Below are positions 1 to 9,339 of a stretch of 64,000 nucleotides of DNA, one piece after another. The translations under genes were made by a program, and so were the position numbers. Position 1 is the stretch's first letter. The number at the start of each line of letters is the position of its first letter. The notes beneath the pieces are model-generated. The model was not told the origin of the DNA. It did not search any database and saw only the letters and a program-made list of their open reading frames with translations. The DNA comes from Paracoccaceae bacterium (GTDB lineage: Bacteria > Pseudomonadota > Alphaproteobacteria > Rhodobacterales > Rhodobacteraceae), in NCBI GenBank assembly GCA_003332035.1, contig QOQI01000004.1, forward strand, positions 1-64,000, written 5' to 3'.

Positions 1-294
1 AACGATTATATTTTTCGGATTTACTGAAGTTTGATGGCGTTTTTCTAAGTCATATGCGACGGCTTCTCTCAATTCGGGAATCCCGTTGGCTGGAGTGTAT
101 CCGTGATGCCCATCTTCAAGCGCTTTTATGCCTGCTTTTACTATATGTTCTGGTGTCTTGAAGTCAGGCTGGCCAATTCCAAGATTTATAATGTCTTTAC
201 CACTGGCGGCTAATTCATTTGCTTTAGCTAAAACGGTAAAAGCAGACTCCGTTCCCAACCTTGATATACTATCGGCGAATTTAAGTTGCGTCAT
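1..294 (-). CDS. Class I/II pyridoxal-phosphate aminotransferase (aspartate aminotransferase type), N-terminal part only
   Basis: The open frame starts at an ATG (292-294) and runs off the left edge after 98 codons, so only the N-terminus is visible. It begins MTQLKFADSISRLGTESAF and contains INLGIGQPDFKTPEHI and GHHGYTPANGIPELREAV, the substrate-arm and small-domain motifs of fold-type I aminotransferases close to AspC/AspB. Such enzymes move amino groups between amino acids and 2-oxo acids in the cytoplasm. It lies 27 bp downstream of the small lipoprotein gene on the same strand, probably in one transcript with argH. In many alphaproteobacteria lysA takes this place. Substrate is not determinable; the family call is firm. 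Confidence 0.88.
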   Translation of the reverse strand, partial: MTQLKFADSISRLGTESAFTVLAKANELAASGKDIINLGIGQPDFKTPEHIVKAGIKALEDGHHGYTPANGIPELREAVAYDLEKRHQTSVNPKNIIV

Positions 295-321
295 TTAATT
301 TTCCAAAAGCTCATTATTGTT

Positions 322-420
322 TTATGTTTTTTCTATTTGAATAGGGGCTTTAGGTGGGCCATCCACACCACAGCCTGCTGCTGCAAAACACAAAAGCAGA
401 GCCAAAGCAAAATATCTCAT
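322..420 (-). CDS. LptM/YifL-like small lipoprotein (32 aa)
   Basis: A 32-residue frame starts with an ATG that overlaps the argH stop codon (ATGA, 417-420), so the two are translationally coupled. It has a short basic start (MRY), a hydrophobic stretch, and a lipobox ending AAGC with Cys17 as the lipidation site, then a short polar tail [16 protein letters not shown] tiny lipoprotein directly after argH is a conserved arrangement in proteobacteria. The E. coli counterpart YifL (LptM) helps mature the LptD/E lipopolysaccharide translocon; that function here is inferred from size, lipobox and position only. Confidence 0.72.
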   Translation of the reverse strand: MRYFALALLLCFAAAGCGVDGPPKAPIQIEKT

Positions 421-1808
421 CCTAGTTCCTTTTTCCATCTATCAATTTGGAATTGCACCTCTTCTGGTGATGTGCCTCCGTAGGAGGATCGTGATTTAAC
501 GGAGTTTTCAATAGATAAAACAGTAAATACATCTTCGGTGATTCCAGAATGAATTCTTTGCATCTCTTTAAGTTCTATTTCAGACAAATCACATTTTAGC
601 TGTTCAGCAAGGCCTACCAACTCACCCGTGATATGATGTGCCTCTCGAAATGGGAGATTCAAAACTCGAACTAACCAGTCTGCTAAGTCAGTGGCTGTCG
701 AAAAGCCTGATTTAGCAGCAAACTCTAGGCTATCTTTGTTAGCAGTCAAATCTTTGATCATGCCTTCCATTGCGCACAAAGCTAAATTTAAACTATCCGC
801 GGCATCAAAAACTTGCTCCTTATCCTCTTGCATATCTTTGGAGTAAGCCAGAGGAAGCCCCTTCATAACTGTCATTAAGCCTACGTTAGCGCCTAATATA
901 CGTCCTATTTTTGCTCTTACTAATTCAGCAGCATCAGGGTTTTTTTTCTGGGGCATGATAGAAGACCCCGTCGAAAATCTATCTGATAATTCAATAAATC
1001 TAAATTGTGCTGAAGACCAAATTACAAGTTCTTCAGCTAATCTACTTAAGTGCATGGCACATATAGACGAGGACGCTAAAAATTCTAAAGCAAAGTCTCG
1101 ATCGCTCACTGCATCGAGAGAGTTTGCCGTTGGTCGATCAAATTCAAGAGCTTTAGCAGTCTGATTTCGATCAATTGGAAAAGAAGTACCAGCTAACGCG
1201 GCAGAACCTAACGGGCACTCATTCATTCTATCTCTTGCGTCTTTAAATCTCGATCTATCCCTGGAGAACATCTCAACATATGCCATCATATGGTGCCCCC
1301 AAGTAATTGGTTGGGCAGTTTGTAAGTGAGTAAATCCGGGCATGATCCATGACACACCGTTTTGTGCCTGATCTAGGAGGGCCTTCATTAAATCAACTAA
1401 GTTCTTATCAACCCAATCTATTTGACCTCGGACCCATAGTCGAAAATCTGTCGCTACTTGGTCGTTTCGTGATCGCGCAGTATGCAGACGACCAGCTGGA
1501 CTGCCAATTTTATCCTTTAATCTCGCTTCAATATTCATATGTATATCTTCAAGATCTGCAGAGAATTGAAATTCACCTGAATTGAGCTCACTAAGGATTT
1601 CTTGAAGGCCTTCTTTAATCGCGGACACGTCAGATACATTTAATATACCTGTTGCGCCTAGCATATCGGCATGTGCTAGAGAACTTTCAACATCTTCAGG
1701 CCCCAAACGCTTGTCAAAATCAATTGAGGCGTTAATTGCTTCCATTATAGCATCAGGTCCTGTAGAGAACCGACCGCCCCACATTTTGTTAGAGGATTTT
1801 TTAGACAT
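417..1808 (-). CDS. argH: Argininosuccinate lyase
   Basis: 463 aa, the normal family length. It splits argininosuccinate into arginine and fumarate in the last step of arginine synthesis in the cytoplasm. The fumarase/aspartase superfamily signature [12 protein letters not shown] is at residues 281-292 on the mobile loop with the catalytic serine; HLQTAQP (from His161) and [15 protein letters not shown] (108-122) are ArgH-typical active-site segments. An AAGG ribosome site lies about 7 nt before the ATG. The start codon overlaps head-to-head by two bases with the start of the plus-strand thioredoxin gene, and the stop overlaps the start of the small lipoprotein gene. Confidence 0.97.
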   Translation of the reverse strand: MSKKSSNKMWGGRFSTGPDAIMEAINASIDFDKRLGPEDVESSLAHADMLGATGILNVSDVSAIKEGLQEILSELNSGEFQFSADLEDIHMNIEARLKDKIGSPAGRLHTARSRNDQVATDFRLWVRGQIDWVDKNLVDLMKALLDQAQNGVSWIMPGFTHLQTAQPITWGHHMMAYVEMFSRDRSRFKDARDRMNECPLGSAALAGTSFPIDRNQTAKALEFDRPTANSLDAVSDRDFALEFLASSSICAMHLSRLAEELVIWSSAQFRFIELSDRFSTGSSIMPQKKNPDAAELVRAKIGRILGANVGLMTVMKGLPLAYSKDMQEDKEQVFDAADSLNLALCAMEGMIKDLTANKDSLEFAAKSGFSTATDLADWLVRVLNLPFREAHHITGELVGLAEQLKCDLSEIELKEMQRIHSGITEDVFTVLSIENSVKSRSSYGGTSPEEVQFQIDRWKKELG

Positions 1809-2406
1809 GAAACTACCTTTTAGAGGAGTTAAAAATTTTTCGACGCTGATTGTTCTTTATACGGCCTTTAGCTTCTGTGCAAATACTGTGCTTTCTGACG
1901 ATAACAAATTTTCCATTCTTGAAGAATTTAAGGTTGGTGAAATGAAAAAACTCATTTTGCATGAAAGCCCTAAGGCTGTCAGTGAAGAGGTTTTTTACAA
2001 TTCAAATAGCGATCCCATCATTTTGAAATCTTTTTCTGGCGGTCTTACTTTGATTAATTTTTGGGCAACTTGGTGCGCGCCCTGTCTTGAAGAAATGCCT
2101 AGCCTATCAAATCTTCAAAAAATAAAAGGTGATAATAATTTTAAGGTTATAACCATTGCCACAATGAGAAATTCATCAAAATCTGTGGACAATTTTTTTA
2201 AAAAAATGTCAATCGAGAACCTGACAAGATATCAAGATCCTAAAGGAAAATTGGCCCGCTCTCTTAAGATAGCAGGGCTTCCATTAACCATTTTACTGAA
2301 CAAAGATAATGAGGAAGTGGCACGATTTATTGGCGACGCGGATTGGTCAAGTCCTCAAGCTTTAAAGTTGATTGAAAAGGCTATTGAAATAGATCTTAAA
2401 AAGTAA
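1807..2406 (+). CDS. TlpA-like periplasmic thioredoxin-fold protein
   Basis: 199 aa from ATG 1807, chosen because an AGAGGA ribosome site lies about 9 nt upstream and because the protein then begins with a signal peptide or anchor ([23 protein letters not shown]). An in-frame ATG at 1711 would lie inside argH and put 32 unlikely residues before the signal. The thioredoxin core has [15 protein letters not shown] with the redox pair at WCAPC (89-93), and GLPLTILL carries the cis-proline. Members reduce disulfides in the periplasm, often during cytochrome c or oxidase assembly; the partner here is unknown. It sits head-to-head with argH, as TlpA does in many alphaproteobacteria. Confidence 0.85.
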   Translation: MKLPFRGVKNFSTLIVLYTAFSFCANTVLSDDNKFSILEEFKVGEMKKLILHESPKAVSEEVFYNSNSDPIILKSFSGGLTLINFWATWCAPCLEEMPSLSNLQKIKGDNNFKVITIATMRNSSKSVDNFFKKMSIENLTRYQDPKGKLARSLKIAGLPLTILLNKDNEEVARFIGDADWSSPQALKLIEKAIEIDLKK

Positions 2407-2430
2407 ATTATTAGTTTGTTGATGCATATT

Positions 2431-3060
2431 TTATATCAAATTTTTGATCAAATAAGTTACTTTTCCCGCAAGTTTATTCAGTTCTAATCTTATCTTGTCA
2501 ATCAGTTCAATATATGAAGCAACGTAGGATTCAGATTCAGGCAAAAGCGATACTACTTGTTCGTTATACAAGTAAGCTAGGAATGCAAATAAAACTATTA
2601 ATAGTCCAAAAATGAACCCTGCACCTTGTGTTGATTTTTTGTCTTCTAAGGCTTCTGCCAGTGCGTCTTTCGATTGATGCTTAAGAATGGCGTCTTTTGT
2701 GAGAGTTGCAGGTTCACTATTTCTAAAATCTTTCTCACTTTTTGAAATTTTGGGCGGTATTTTCTTGGGGGTACGCTCTCGATCTCTAGCTGCAATTTCT
2801 CGCTTTGCTTCCTCTTTTAATATTTTGATAACAGAAGGATCAATTTTCTTTTGGTTAGATGCCGTATTCTCTACTTCTATACTATTTTTTTCTATGAACT
2901 TACCTTCAGGCGCTTTCAATTTCTCATCATTAGTTTTCTTTGTTCGAGCTTGAAACCATGAGTGCCCACAGCTAGCGCATTTTACTTCCCTTCCACTTAT
3001 TGGAACCGCATCTCGAGGAATCTCATAATTTGCTTTGCAATTTGGACAAACTAAACGCAT
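2431..3060 (-). CDS. MJ0042-type zinc-ribbon membrane protein
   Basis: 209 aa from the ATG at 3058-3060. A longer frame reaches 3135, but the conserved family start MRLVCPNCKANYEIP marks this one. Four cysteines (5, 8, 28, 31) make an N-terminal zinc ribbon of the MJ0042 type. A charged, lysine-rich middle region follows, then one transmembrane helix near residues 145-165 (FIFGLLIVLFAFLAYLY) and a short C-terminal tail. The biochemical role is unknown. A zinc-ribbon gene divergent from ftsEX is common in Rhodobacterales, suggesting an envelope or division link, but that is guilt by association only. Confidence 0.72.
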   Translation of the reverse strand: MRLVCPNCKANYEIPRDAVPISGREVKCASCGHSWFQARTKKTNDEKLKAPEGKFIEKNSIEVENTASNQKKIDPSVIKILKEEAKREIAARDRERTPKKIPPKISKSEKDFRNSEPATLTKDAILKHQSKDALAEALEDKKSTQGAGFIFGLLIVLFAFLAYLYNEQVVSLLPESESYVASYIELIDKIRLELNKLAGKVTYLIKNLI

Positions 3061-3171
3061 TAGTTCCTCAATAAATAAATGACTCCATCTGACTTTATGA
3101 CAGATAAAAAAATATATATAGCCGTAAAAGTACATGCTTTTAATTGTTGAACAACTGTTTATTAGAGTATG

Positions 3172-3198
3172 TTGATAGGATGGGTTTAGAAATATAAT
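3172..3198 (+). promoter_or_regulatory. Possible sigma-70 promoter of ftsE-ftsX-plsC
   Basis: TTGATA at 3172-3177 and TATAAT at 3193-3198 are good -35 and -10 matches, but the spacer is 15 bp, shorter than the usual 16-18. The -10 box ends 18 bp before the ftsE GTG. No other strong pair is seen in the 156-bp gap between the zinc-ribbon gene and ftsE. Read by eye only. Confidence 0.38.
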
Positions 3199-3216
3199 AA
3201 CACGGGAAGTTTTGTT

Positions 3217-3891
3217 GTGATTGAAATGGAAAGCGTCGCTTACTCGTACGGTGAAGAGCTTTTATCAGACCTAAATATTTCTATTTCTCAAGGATCTTTT
3301 TATTTTCTTACTGGGCCATCAGGATCAGGTAAAACAACTTTTCTTAAAATGTGCTATGGTTCTCTAATTCCCACATCGGGTAAACTCAGTGTTTTTGGAA
3401 AAAACTTACCTGGGTTGTCCCGCGATGAAATAGCATTCCTTCGTCGAAAGACAGGTGTTGTGCATCAAGATTGTCAATTTCTGGATCATTTGAATGTTGC
3501 TGATAACATTGCATTACCGATAATGGTTTCAGCTCGAAATTCCTTATCTGATAACGTAAATTTAAAAGAGCTTTTGAACTGGGTTGGTCTATCCCATCGC
3601 TCTAAGGCTCTTCCACCTGAACTTTCTGGTGGTGAAAGACAAAGAGCAGCTTTGGCGCGCGCAATTATTATGTCACCAGATATAATATTGGCTGACGAGC
3701 CAACAGGTAATATTGATTGGGAGATGTCGCAGAGATTAATTCGTTTATTGATCGAATTAAACCATATGGGAAAAACTGTTGTTATTGCTACTCATGACCT
3801 AAATTTGATTAGATTTACAAAAGCTAGCGTGCAGGCGCGTGTCTTAAGGATTAGCAATAAATCAGTTCAACTTGCTGGGAGTGATCTTTGA
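3217..3891 (+). CDS. ftsE: Cell division ATP-binding protein FtsE
   Basis: 224 aa, GTG start with a CGGGAAG ribosome site. This ABC ATPase pairs with FtsX at the division septum and uses ATP to activate periplasmic peptidoglycan hydrolases. Walker A is GPSGSGKT (33-40), the ABC signature LSGGERQR (135-142), Walker B IILADE (155-160), and the H-loop is ATHD. FtsE proteins are about 220-230 aa, so length fits. Its TGA overlaps the ftsX ATG by one base, and ftsX in turn overlaps plsC, so the three form one operon. Confidence 0.94.
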   Translation: MIEMESVAYSYGEELLSDLNISISQGSFYFLTGPSGSGKTTFLKMCYGSLIPTSGKLSVFGKNLPGLSRDEIAFLRRKTGVVHQDCQFLDHLNVADNIALPIMVSARNSLSDNVNLKELLNWVGLSHRSKALPPELSGGERQRAALARAIIMSPDIILADEPTGNIDWEMSQRLIRLLIELNHMGKTVVIATHDLNLIRFTKASVQARVLRISNKSVQLAGSDL

Positions 3892-4784
3892 TGGCAAGTG
3901 TGAAAAATATTTTTATACCTGATAGATACGTAAATCAGATTGTTCCAACGAATGGATTTACTACGCTTTTGACATTTTTTACTTCTGCATCGATGGCATT
4001 TTTAATTGTTTTTTCAGTAGCTATGTCCTTTGCAGCTGATCGATTGGCTCGAAGCTGGTCAGATTCTTTGGCAAATTCTGCAACATTGCGCGTATCTGCC
4101 CCTACAGCAGATTTAGATAGTCAAACAGATGCGGCTTTACATGTTTTGTCAAAGACAAAAGGAATAGCATCTTTTCGTTTGCTGAAAGCAGAAGAACAGC
4201 AGGCATTACTTGAGCCTTGGTTTGGACCAAAAGTACCTATAAATAACTTACCGATGCCACGTCTTATAAGTATTGAAGAAGATGAAAATGGATATGATAG
4301 AGTAGGTCTCAGGTTAAGGCTTGCAGCTGAAGTTCCTTCCGCAGTGCTCGACGATCATACTAGGTGGCGTGAACCTCTCATAAAAGCAGCTTATCGTATT
4401 TGGTTTTTGGGTTGGTTATCAATTGGGTTGGTATTTTTCATTGTAATTGCAATGATGACGCTCGTCACCCGTGCGGCTTTGTCATCAAATAGAAAAGTGA
4501 TTGAGGTTCTAAGGTTAGTCGGAGCAACAGATCAATATATTGCTGCAGCTTTCGTACGTAAATTTGCTTTCCGAGCTTTTTTTGGCTCAATGCTCGGGGC
4601 ATTTATCGCATCGATGACTTTATTTCTTTTACCTCCTGAGGCTGATCAGAATGCAATATTGACAGGCATTCGTTTGGAAGGTTTAGAATGGTCTTGGTTA
4701 ATTGTTGTTCCTTTATCCTTTTTTGTACTTACGTTTTTAACAGCACGTATTTCCTCGCTTAGTATTCTGAAATCTCTGACCTAA
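3891..4784 (+). CDS. ftsX: Cell division permease FtsX
   Basis: 297 aa from ATG 3891 (TGATG overlap with ftsE; a TTG one codon upstream is a poor alternative). It shows the FtsX layout: an N-terminal transmembrane helix (LLTFFTSASMAFLIVFSVAM), a periplasmic loop including KTKGIASFRLLKAEEQQALLEP, then three further helices in the C-terminal half. The conserved cytoplasmic segment VIEVLRLVGATDQYIAAAF matches FtsX. It forms the membrane part of the FtsEX complex, which controls septal peptidoglycan hydrolysis. The stop overlaps the next gene by one base (TAATG). Confidence 0.92.
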   Translation: MASVKNIFIPDRYVNQIVPTNGFTTLLTFFTSASMAFLIVFSVAMSFAADRLARSWSDSLANSATLRVSAPTADLDSQTDAALHVLSKTKGIASFRLLKAEEQQALLEPWFGPKVPINNLPMPRLISIEEDENGYDRVGLRLRLAAEVPSAVLDDHTRWREPLIKAAYRIWFLGWLSIGLVFFIVIAMMTLVTRAALSSNRKVIEVLRLVGATDQYIAAAFVRKFAFRAFFGSMLGAFIASMTLFLLPPEADQNAILTGIRLEGLEWSWLIVVPLSFFVLTFLTARISSLSILKSLT

Positions 4785-5509
4785 TGCTTTATACGGTTCA
4801 ATATATACGTTCTTTTCTGTTTCTTATTCAGATGTATTTGATGATGGTAATTTTCGGCTTGTTGTTTGGCCCATTTGTAATGCTTGATAGAAATTATTCC
4901 TATTTGGCTGTTCATGTTTGGTGTAGATGGGTCCGCTGGACAGCTTCTTGGATGGTTGGTCTGAAATCAGAAGTCAGGGGTACTATTCCGGATAGCGAAC
5001 TCATTATTGCTGCGAAACATCAAAGCTTTTTTGATATAATTTTGATTGTTAGTGAAACGCCAAGACCAAAGTTTATTATGAAGTCATCCTTGCGTTGGGC
5101 TCCAGTGTTGGGGTGGTATGCAAAAAAAATAGGATGTGTTCCCGTTGAGCGTGGGAAAAGGTCTGAGGCTATACAGAAAATGATGTCGGCAGTTGCCTCC
5201 GGTGCGACTCCTCCTGGTCAGCTAATAATATACCCACAGGGAACGAGGGTATCGCCAGGCGACTTTAAACCATACAAAATAGGCGTGGCCGCACTTTATC
5301 AACAGACTGGTCAAGAATGTTTGCCAGTAGCATGCAACGTTGGGCTCTTCTGGCCTAAATTTGGTATAATGCGTAAGCCTGGATTAGCAATTGTTGAGTG
5401 TTTGCCTATAATACCTGCAGGATTAGAGAATTCAGCCCTTATGAGTGAACTTGAACATTCAATAGAAAAAAGAACAAACCAGTTAATTACTGAAGCAAAA
5501 TATAACTGA
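4784..5509 (+). CDS. plsC: 1-acyl-sn-glycerol-3-phosphate acyltransferase (PlsC family)
   Basis: 241 aa, start fused to the ftsX stop (TAATG). The acyltransferase signature H(X4)D is at HQSFFD (79-84), and the downstream blocks PVERGKRSEAI (120-130) and YPQGTR (150-155) are PlsC motifs for phosphate and acyl acceptor binding. Hydrophobic N-terminal segments place it at the inner membrane, where it converts lysophosphatidate to phosphatidate in phospholipid synthesis. Some paralogues use other lysolipids such as ornithine lipid precursors, which cannot be ruled out from sequence alone. Confidence 0.9.
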   Translation: MLYTVQYIRSFLFLIQMYLMMVIFGLLFGPFVMLDRNYSYLAVHVWCRWVRWTASWMVGLKSEVRGTIPDSELIIAAKHQSFFDIILIVSETPRPKFIMKSSLRWAPVLGWYAKKIGCVPVERGKRSEAIQKMMSAVASGATPPGQLIIYPQGTRVSPGDFKPYKIGVAALYQQTGQECLPVACNVGLFWPKFGIMRKPGLAIVECLPIIPAGLENSALMSELEHSIEKRTNQLITEAKYN

Positions 5510-5597
5510 CACCCAAATTTAAGCCCACTGCGGCTACTTTAAGTTTTAAAAAATACTTTTTGTGAAATCTGGACGTAAGTGGTCAGGTAAATGTCGG

Positions 5598-5615
5598 AAA
5601 TGTAAAGTTACATTT
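5598..5615. promoter_or_regulatory. 18-bp perfect palindrome in the fhs promoter region, candidate operator
   Basis: AAATGTAA (5598-5605), a 2-base spacer, then TTACATTT (5608-5615) form a perfect inverted repeat. A -10-like TATACG lies at 5628-5633, so the palindrome would cover the -35 position for fhs (start 5671). It is AT-only apart from one G/C pair per arm and followed by a short T run, so a weak terminator for plsC is an alternative. Regulator unknown. Confidence 0.4.
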
Positions 5616-5670
5616 TTGTTCACTCTTTATACGATTCAAAGAGATGTTTTGTTTTATAGAGGAAACCTAG

Positions 5671-7347
5671 ATGAGCTATAAAAGTGATATTGAAATTGCT
5701 CGAGGTGCAGAAAAAAAACCAATTCAAGAAGTTGGTGCTCACCTTGGAATTCCTGCAGAACATTTACTGCCCTATGGTCATGATAAGGCCAAAGTAAGCC
5801 AAGACTTTATAAACAGTGTTCAAGATCAAAAAAACGGGAAATTAATTCTTGTAACGGCCATAAATCCAACACCTGCTGGAGAAGGCAAGACAACAACGAC
5901 TGTTGGTCTTGGCGATGGACTTAATAAAATTGGCAAAAATGCAATGATTTGCATTAGAGAAGCATCGTTAGGTCCAAATTTTGGTATGAAAGGTGGTGCA
6001 GCCGGAGGTGGGTATTCTCAAGTTATCCCGATGGAAGATATGAACTTACATTTTACCGGTGATTTTCACGCAATAACTTCTGCCCACTCACTACTTTCTG
6101 CTATGATTGATAACCATATTTATTGGGGTAATGACCTAGGCATCGATACCCGAAGGGTCGTATGGCGCCGGGTGGTAGACATGAATGACAGAGCACTCCG
6201 TCAAATCACAGCATCTCTCGGAGGTGTCTCAAATGGTTTTCCGCGAGAGGCTGGTTTTGATATTACAGTTGCCTCAGAAGTTATGGCAATTTTGTGTCTA
6301 GCCAAAGATCTTACTGATTTGCAGACAAAATTAGGCGATATGATAGTTGCTTACAGACGTGATCGTTCCCCTGTTTTCTGTCGTGATATAAAGGCAGATG
6401 GGGCGATGACAGTCTTGCTTAAAGATGCCATCAAACCTAACTTGGTGCAAACGTTAGAGAATAACCCAGCTTTCGTTCATGGTGGTCCTTTTGCTAATAT
6501 AGCTCATGGATGTAATTCCTTAATTGCGACTCAAACAGCCCTTAAACTGTCTGATTATGTTGTAACTGAGGCTGGTTTTGGAGCTGACTTGGGTGCTGAG
6601 AAGTTTTTGAATATTAAATGCCGTAAGGCCGGTCTGTCACCATCCGTTATTGTACTTGTCGCTACTATTCGCGCTATGAAAATGAATGGTGGAGTTGCCA
6701 AAAAAGATTTAGGGCCAGAAAATGTAAGTGCTGTAAAGTCTGGTTGTTCAAATTTAGGTCGACATATAGAGAATTTGAAAAGTTTTGGTGTGCCGGTAAT
6801 CGTAGCAATAAATCATTTTGTAAAAGATACAGAAAATGAGATTGATGCAGTAATGGATTTTGTAAAAAGTCAGGGTTCGGAAGCTATTGTCTCAAAACAT
6901 TGGGAATTTGGGTCAGAGGGTTCAGTAGATTTAGCCAGGCGCGTCTCAGAAATAGCAGACTCGGACGCTTCTGATTTTGCTCCCATTTATCCCGATAATA
7001 TGCCACTTGCCGAGAAAATTCAGACGATTTGTAAAAGAATTTATAGAGCTGATGAAGCTTTAATGGATAAGAAAATTTGTGATCAATTGCAGCAATGGGA
7101 AGAACAAGGATACGGTAATTTGCCAATTTGCATGGCAAAAACTCAATATAGTTTTTCAACTGATCCAAACTTGCGTGGAGCTCCAACTGGACACAGTGTG
7201 CCAGTTCGAGAAGTGAGAATTAGTGCGGGTGCTGGTTTTATAGTAGTTGTTTGTGGAGAAATAATGACTATGCCGGGTTTGCCCCGGGTTCCTGCAGCAG
7301 AAACGATACATCTCAACAATTTTGGTGAAATAGAAGGGTTGTTCTAG
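5671..7347 (+). CDS. fhs: Formate--tetrahydrofolate ligase
   Basis: 558 aa, standard length. It joins formate to tetrahydrofolate using ATP to give 10-formyl-THF in the cytoplasm. The P-loop [14 protein letters not shown] is at residues 67-80, and the conserved [20 protein letters not shown] region follows in the next 50 residues. GAGGAAA before the ATG is a good ribosome site. With folD 0.4 kb downstream and the sarcosine oxidase genes at 28-33 kb, the window encodes both ends of a THF-linked C1 route. In roseobacters this reversible route can oxidise C1 units from methylated compounds or supply purine synthesis. Confidence 0.97.
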   Translation: MSYKSDIEIARGAEKKPIQEVGAHLGIPAEHLLPYGHDKAKVSQDFINSVQDQKNGKLILVTAINPTPAGEGKTTTTVGLGDGLNKIGKNAMICIREASLGPNFGMKGGAAGGGYSQVIPMEDMNLHFTGDFHAITSAHSLLSAMIDNHIYWGNDLGIDTRRVVWRRVVDMNDRALRQITASLGGVSNGFPREAGFDITVASEVMAILCLAKDLTDLQTKLGDMIVAYRRDRSPVFCRDIKADGAMTVLLKDAIKPNLVQTLENNPAFVHGGPFANIAHGCNSLIATQTALKLSDYVVTEAGFGADLGAEKFLNIKCRKAGLSPSVIVLVATIRAMKMNGGVAKKDLGPENVSAVKSGCSNLGRHIENLKSFGVPVIVAINHFVKDTENEIDAVMDFVKSQGSEAIVSKHWEFGSEGSVDLARRVSEIADSDASDFAPIYPDNMPLAEKIQTICKRIYRADEALMDKKICDQLQQWEEQGYGNLPICMAKTQYSFSTDPNLRGAPTGHSVPVREVRISAGAGFIVVVCGEIMTMPGLPRVPAAETIHLNNFGEIEGLF

Positions 7348-7397
7348 GCTCAAATTTAATGTTTTACATGGTTAAGCCTTAAGTTCAGGAGACCCTA

Positions 7398-7703
7398 ATG
7401 ACAGAACTTACAAAACCAGATGATTGTAATACTATGGATGAATTGCGTCATCAGATTGATAAGTTGGACATCAAAATAGTTGGCCTTTTGGCACATCGCT
7501 CCGACTTCATAGACAGAGCAACTGAATTAAAAAATTTAAATGGGATGCCTGCAAGAATTCCTGAACGAATTGAAAGTGTGGTATCAAATGCGCGGAATGC
7601 AGCTCAAGAACTAGAGCTAGACGCAGATCTTGTTGAAAAACTCTGGCGAATTTTAATTGATTGGTCCATTCAGCGAGAAGCAGAAATCATTCGAGAAGAG
7701 TGA
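7398..7703 (+). CDS. Chorismate mutase (AroQ class)
   Basis: 101 aa, all predicted helix, beginning MTELTKPDDCNTMDELRHQIDKLDIKIVGLLAHRSDFI. This matches single-domain AroQ chorismate mutases: an N-terminal RxxID segment, the hydrophobic LLAHR turn and a KNLNGMPARIPERIE loop, then a final helix with LWRILIDWSIQREAE. It converts chorismate to prephenate for phenylalanine and tyrosine. AGGAGACCCTA before the ATG is a clear ribosome site. It lies between fhs and folD in the same direction, an order found in many Rhodobacteraceae, so it is probably co-transcribed with them although its pathway differs. Confidence 0.9.
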   Translation: MTELTKPDDCNTMDELRHQIDKLDIKIVGLLAHRSDFIDRATELKNLNGMPARIPERIESVVSNARNAAQELELDADLVEKLWRILIDWSIQREAEIIREE

Positions 7704-7744
7704 GTTTAATTTTCATTTTTTAAAAAATTAAAGGATTACCAAAA

Positions 7745-8638
7745 ATGGTAGCGGAAATAATAGATGGCAAGCTTTTTTCTAGGAAGCTACGAGATCAAGT
7801 TGCTGAACATGTGACTGTTTTGAAAAAAGAACACAAAGTCACTCCGGGCTTAGCTGTCGTTTTAGTTGGTGAGGATCCAGCAAGCCAAGTTTACGTTCGA
7901 TCAAAGGGTAAGCAAACTATCGAAGCTGGAATGAATTCGTATGAACATAAATTAAATGAGGATACTTCTGAGGCAGATCTTTTGGAATTGGTAAACCGCT
8001 TGAATGGTGATGATGAGGTACACGGCATTTTAGTTCAGCTGCCTTTACCAAAACATATAAATGAAGATGCTGTAATAAATTCGATTGATCCAGCAAAAGA
8101 CGTGGATGGTTTTCATATTTCCAATGTTGGCTTATTGGCTACAGGTCAAAAATCTATGGTTCCTTGTACGCCATTAGGGTGTTTACTTATGTTAAAAGGG
8201 TTTCATGGAACTTTAGCTGGTATGGATGCAGTTATTATTGGTCGGTCAAACATAGTTGGAAAACCAATGGCTCAGCTTTTATTAAACGAAAGTTGTACCG
8301 TTACTGTAACGCATTCTAGAACAAAAAATTTAGAAGAAGTAGTTGGGCGTGCTGATATTATCATAGCTGCTGTAGGAAGAGCAGAAATGGTTAAAGGTGA
8401 TTGGATAAAGTCAGGAGCGACCCTTATTGATGTAGGTATAAATAGAGTTGAAGGCAGTGACGGAAGTAAGCGTTTGGTCGGTGATGTGCAATTCTCAAGT
8501 TGTTCCCAAGTGGCGGGCGCCATAACACCTGTTCCTGGTGGTGTTGGGCCAATGACAATTGCTTGCTTACTAGTGAATACTTTAGTTGCTTGTTGTCGTA
8601 AATATAAGCTTATTGAGCCTGATATTATTTCTAATTAA
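7745..8638 (+). CDS. folD: Bifunctional methylene-THF dehydrogenase / methenyl-THF cyclohydrolase
   Basis: 297 aa, typical length. It interconverts 5,10-methylene-, methenyl- and 10-formyl-THF with NADP in the cytoplasm. Active-site YVRSKGK (Tyr50, Lys56), substrate motif VQLPLP (97-102), dinucleotide-binding GRSNIVGKP (166-174) and the C-terminal signature [10 protein letters not shown] are all present. An AAAGGATT ribosome site precedes the ATG. It completes the fhs-folD C1 module. Its stop codon overlaps by a few bases with the stop of the convergent pdeM gene. Confidence 0.97.
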   Translation: MVAEIIDGKLFSRKLRDQVAEHVTVLKKEHKVTPGLAVVLVGEDPASQVYVRSKGKQTIEAGMNSYEHKLNEDTSEADLLELVNRLNGDDEVHGILVQLPLPKHINEDAVINSIDPAKDVDGFHISNVGLLATGQKSMVPCTPLGCLLMLKGFHGTLAGMDAVIIGRSNIVGKPMAQLLLNESCTVTVTHSRTKNLEEVVGRADIIIAAVGRAEMVKGDWIKSGATLIDVGINRVEGSDGSKRLVGDVQFSSCSQVAGAITPVPGGVGPMTIACLLVNTLVACCRKYKLIEPDIISN

Positions 8639-9303
8639 TAGGCTTTAGAAATAGGAATTGGATAAACTTTTTTACCAGTCATTAAGGCAATAGCTTTTTT
8701 CTGCATAATGGAGCGGAGAGGTTCGCTATTGCAATAAAGGCCTCCGGTGTAGGTTCCATATGCGGGCATTATTACACGGTTTTCATCTACTAAAAAACAA
8801 TGCTTTGTGAAAGACTGCCCCTGAAGCTTCACCTTTATTTTTGGATGATAATGGCCCGATATTTCGCAGCATTTTTCGGCATTTGCAATATGCTGAAAAT
8901 TAAGTTTTTCAATTTTGAGAGATTGTAAAAAGCTTCCACCCAAATTTTTAGGAGAAGGGTCATGATTACCAGATATCCAAACCCACTCTTTACCAGCCTG
9001 CATTCTTGTAATCCAAAGAACCTCATCTAGCGGTAATGACCTACTTGCTTCATTATCGTCAAAGCTATCGCCCAGGCATATTATTTTTTTAGTATTTGTT
9101 GTATCTAAGTCTTTTTCTAATCTTAATAGTGTATCCTGATTTTCATAAGGTGGCATCCATGAGTGACCCTTCCTGGCTAATCGGTTTGACTTGCCAAAAT
9201 GTAGATCGGAAACACACAAGATAGACTGAGCTGGCCACCAGAGAGCTCCGGATGGCATAGCTACCAGTTCGCTTTCTGCGATGAAAAACCTAAAATAGTC
9301 CAT
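8635..9303 (-). CDS. pdeM: Ligase-associated DNA damage response endonuclease PdeM
   Basis: 222 aa metallophosphoesterase. The five metal-binding blocks are visible: SDLHFGK (32-38), [16 protein letters not shown], and GHYHPK near the C-terminal half. The start ([24 protein letters not shown]) and small size match the PdeM subfamily, named because its genes sit with an Lhr-like helicase, an exonuclease and an ATP-dependent DNA ligase. It lies 36 bp downstream of that helicase here, which supports the assignment. The ligase and exonuclease are not in this window. Likely a cytoplasmic metal-dependent phosphoesterase in DNA repair; the substrate is not known with certainty. Confidence 0.85.
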   Translation of the reverse strand: MDYFRFFIAESELVAMPSGALWWPAQSILCVSDLHFGKSNRLARKGHSWMPPYENQDTLLRLEKDLDTTNTKKIICLGDSFDDNEASRSLPLDEVLWITRMQAGKEWVWISGNHDPSPKNLGGSFLQSLKIEKLNFQHIANAEKCCEISGHYHPKIKVKLQGQSFTKHCFLVDENRVIMPAYGTYTGGLYCNSEPLRSIMQKKAIALMTGKKVYPIPISKAY

Positions 9304-9339
9304 TTAATTTCTTAAGCATTGTTATTAGTGCCATAATCT

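Noticed and set aside
955-1164. Plus-strand frame opposite argH
   Set aside because: Lies wholly inside argH on the other strand, has no recognisable domain, and no ribosome site; a shadow of the real gene.
5510-5545. Terminator after plsC (AGCC-N6-GGCT)
   Set aside because: Only a four-base stem with no good T run; too weak to list as a feature.
7156-7353. Minus-strand frame opposite the end of fhs
   Set aside because: Antisense to a firmly identified enzyme, with no family features.
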